DNA from: Variovorax sp.
Lineage (GTDB): Bacteria > Pseudomonadota > Gammaproteobacteria > Burkholderiales > Burkholderiaceae_C
Reading direction: 5' to 3'
Assembly: GCA_028292145.1 (NCBI GenBank)
Contig: JAQGMX010000357.1
Span: forward strand, 1-6,807
DNA: 6,807 nucleotides
Shown: positions 5,954 to 6,807 of the stretch, in pieces
How positions within the stretch are numbered: the stretch's first letter is position 1
How the letters are laid out: every line of letters begins with the position of its first letter
Notes under the pieces: generated by a model
Told to the model about the DNA's origin: nothing
The model's input: only the letters and a program-made list of their open reading frames with translations
Database searches by the model: none
Translations under genes and position numbers: made by a program

Positions 5954-6807
5954 ATGAAATTCACCCGTCGCGCCATCCAGAACGCCATCGCCTTGACCAT
6001 GCTCGGCGCCCTCGCCAGCACGCCTGCGCTCGCGCAGGACAAGCCCAAGGTCGCGCTCGTCATGAAGTCACTCGCCAACGAATTCTTCCGCACTATGGAA
6101 GACGGCGCCAAGGCACACCAGAAGGCACACGCCTCCGAATACACGCTGATCGCCAGCGGCATCAAGGACGAGACCGACACGTCGGCGCAGATCAAGATGG
6201 TCGAGCAGATGGTGGCCCAGAAGATCAACGCCCTGGTGATCGCGCCGGCCGATTCGAAGGCGCTGGTCCCGGTGATCAAGGCCGCGATCGACAAGGGCAT
6301 CCTGGTCGTGAACATCGACAACCAGCTCGACGCGGCCGCGCTGAAAGAGAAAAGCATCGGCGTGCCTTTCGTCGGTCCCGACAACCGTGCCGGCGCGAAG
6401 CTGGTCGGCGACTATCTGGCCAACAGCCTGAAGTCGGGCGACAAGGTCGGCATCATCGAAGGCGTCTCGACGACCTTCAACGCGCAGCAGCGCACGCTCG
6501 GCTACCAGGACGCGATGAAGGCGGCGGGTATCACGGTCGTCGGCGTGCAGTCGGGCCAGTGGGAAATCGACAAGGGCAACACGGTCGCGGCCGGCATGAT
6601 GCGCGAGCATCCGGACCTCAAGGCGCTGCTGGCCGGCAACGACAGCATGGCGCTGGGCGCGGTCGCCGCGGTCAAGGCGGCGGGCAAGACCGGCAAGGTC
6701 ATGGTCGTCGGCTACGACAACATCAACGCGATCAAGCCGATGCTCAAGGACGGCCGCGTGCTCGCCACCGCCGACCAGTACGCAGCCAAGCAGGCCGTGT
6801 TCGGCAT
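5954..6807 (+). CDS. Periplasmic sugar-binding protein of an ABC transporter, ribose-binding (RbsB-like) type; 3' end off the window
   Basis: This is the solute-binding subunit of a sugar ABC importer (Peripla_BP_4 / type I fold). The ATG at 5954 follows GGAGA by 5 nt. The first 27 residues form a Sec signal peptide (MKFTRRAIQNAIALTML..., ending TPALA), with likely cleavage at Ala27-Gln28. No lipobox cysteine is present, so the protein should be free in the periplasm. The mature part parallels E. coli RbsB: NEFF (42-45) matches NPFF, followed by ALVIAPAD (93-100), VVNIDNQ (118-124), VGPDNRAGAKLVGDYLA (140-156), R180 at the RbsB Arg141 position, W203 near the RbsB Phe164 position, AGNDSMALGA (227-236), VVGYDN (251-256) and ADQY (273-276). 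The pocket is thus pentose/hexose-like, but ribose, fructose and others cannot be separated. The 284 complete codons present run to about 20-40 residues short of the usual length. The tandem LacI-type operator upstream suggests sugar-inducible expression; permease and ATPase genes should follow to the right. Confidence 0.93.
   Translation, partial: MKFTRRAIQNAIALTMLGALASTPALAQDKPKVALVMKSLANEFFRTMEDGAKAHQKAHASEYTLIASGIKDETDTSAQIKMVEQMVAQKINALVIAPADSKALVPVIKAAIDKGILVVNIDNQLDAAALKEKSIGVPFVGPDNRAGAKLVGDYLANSLKSGDKVGIIEGVSTTFNAQQRTLGYQDAMKAAGITVVGVQSGQWEIDKGNTVAAGMMREHPDLKALLAGNDSMALGAVAAVKAAGKTGKVMVVGYDNINAIKPMLKDGRVLATADQYAAKQAVFG

Overview
The window looks like an ordinary chromosomal segment from a GC-rich betaproteobacterium, perhaps Rhodocyclales or Burkholderiales. 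The class is inferred from the dusB-fis-purH gene order, from a short Fis of 78 residues, and from strong third-position G/C preference. The genus cannot be fixed from this sequence. I see no mobile element, CRISPR array, tRNA, rRNA or phage gene, and nothing that makes a convincing new multi-gene system.

Layout. Positions 1-2862 hold a tight minus-strand cluster, transcribed dusB (tRNA dihydrouridine synthase), fis (nucleoid-associated regulator), then purH (last two steps of IMP synthesis). The gaps are 18 and 19 nt. purH runs off the left edge and lacks only about its last few codons. A 164-nt divergent region follows (2863-3026). Then comes a plus-strand gene for a small YqaA-family membrane protein (3027-3497), which converges on a minus-strand MFS transporter gene (3514-4680) with a 16-nt gap. 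The MFS gene lies 32 nt downstream of ychF (4713-5804), a conserved ribosome-associated ATPase/GTPase, and may be read from the same transcript.

The 149-nt region between ychF and the last gene is the most informative regulatory stretch. It carries two directly abutting perfect 12-bp palindromes of the LacI/GalR operator type (GCAAACGTTTGC, twice). They lie upstream of a plus-strand gene for a secreted, ribose-type periplasmic sugar-binding protein (5954 to the right edge, 3' end missing). The remaining ABC transporter genes, and possibly the LacI-family repressor gene, would be expected to the right of the window.

Functionally, the left cluster joins tRNA modification, growth-phase-linked chromatin/transcription control and purine synthesis. 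The right edge begins a carbon-source uptake locus that is probably repressed until its sugar appears. The middle genes (YqaA-like, MFS, ychF) show no obvious shared pathway.
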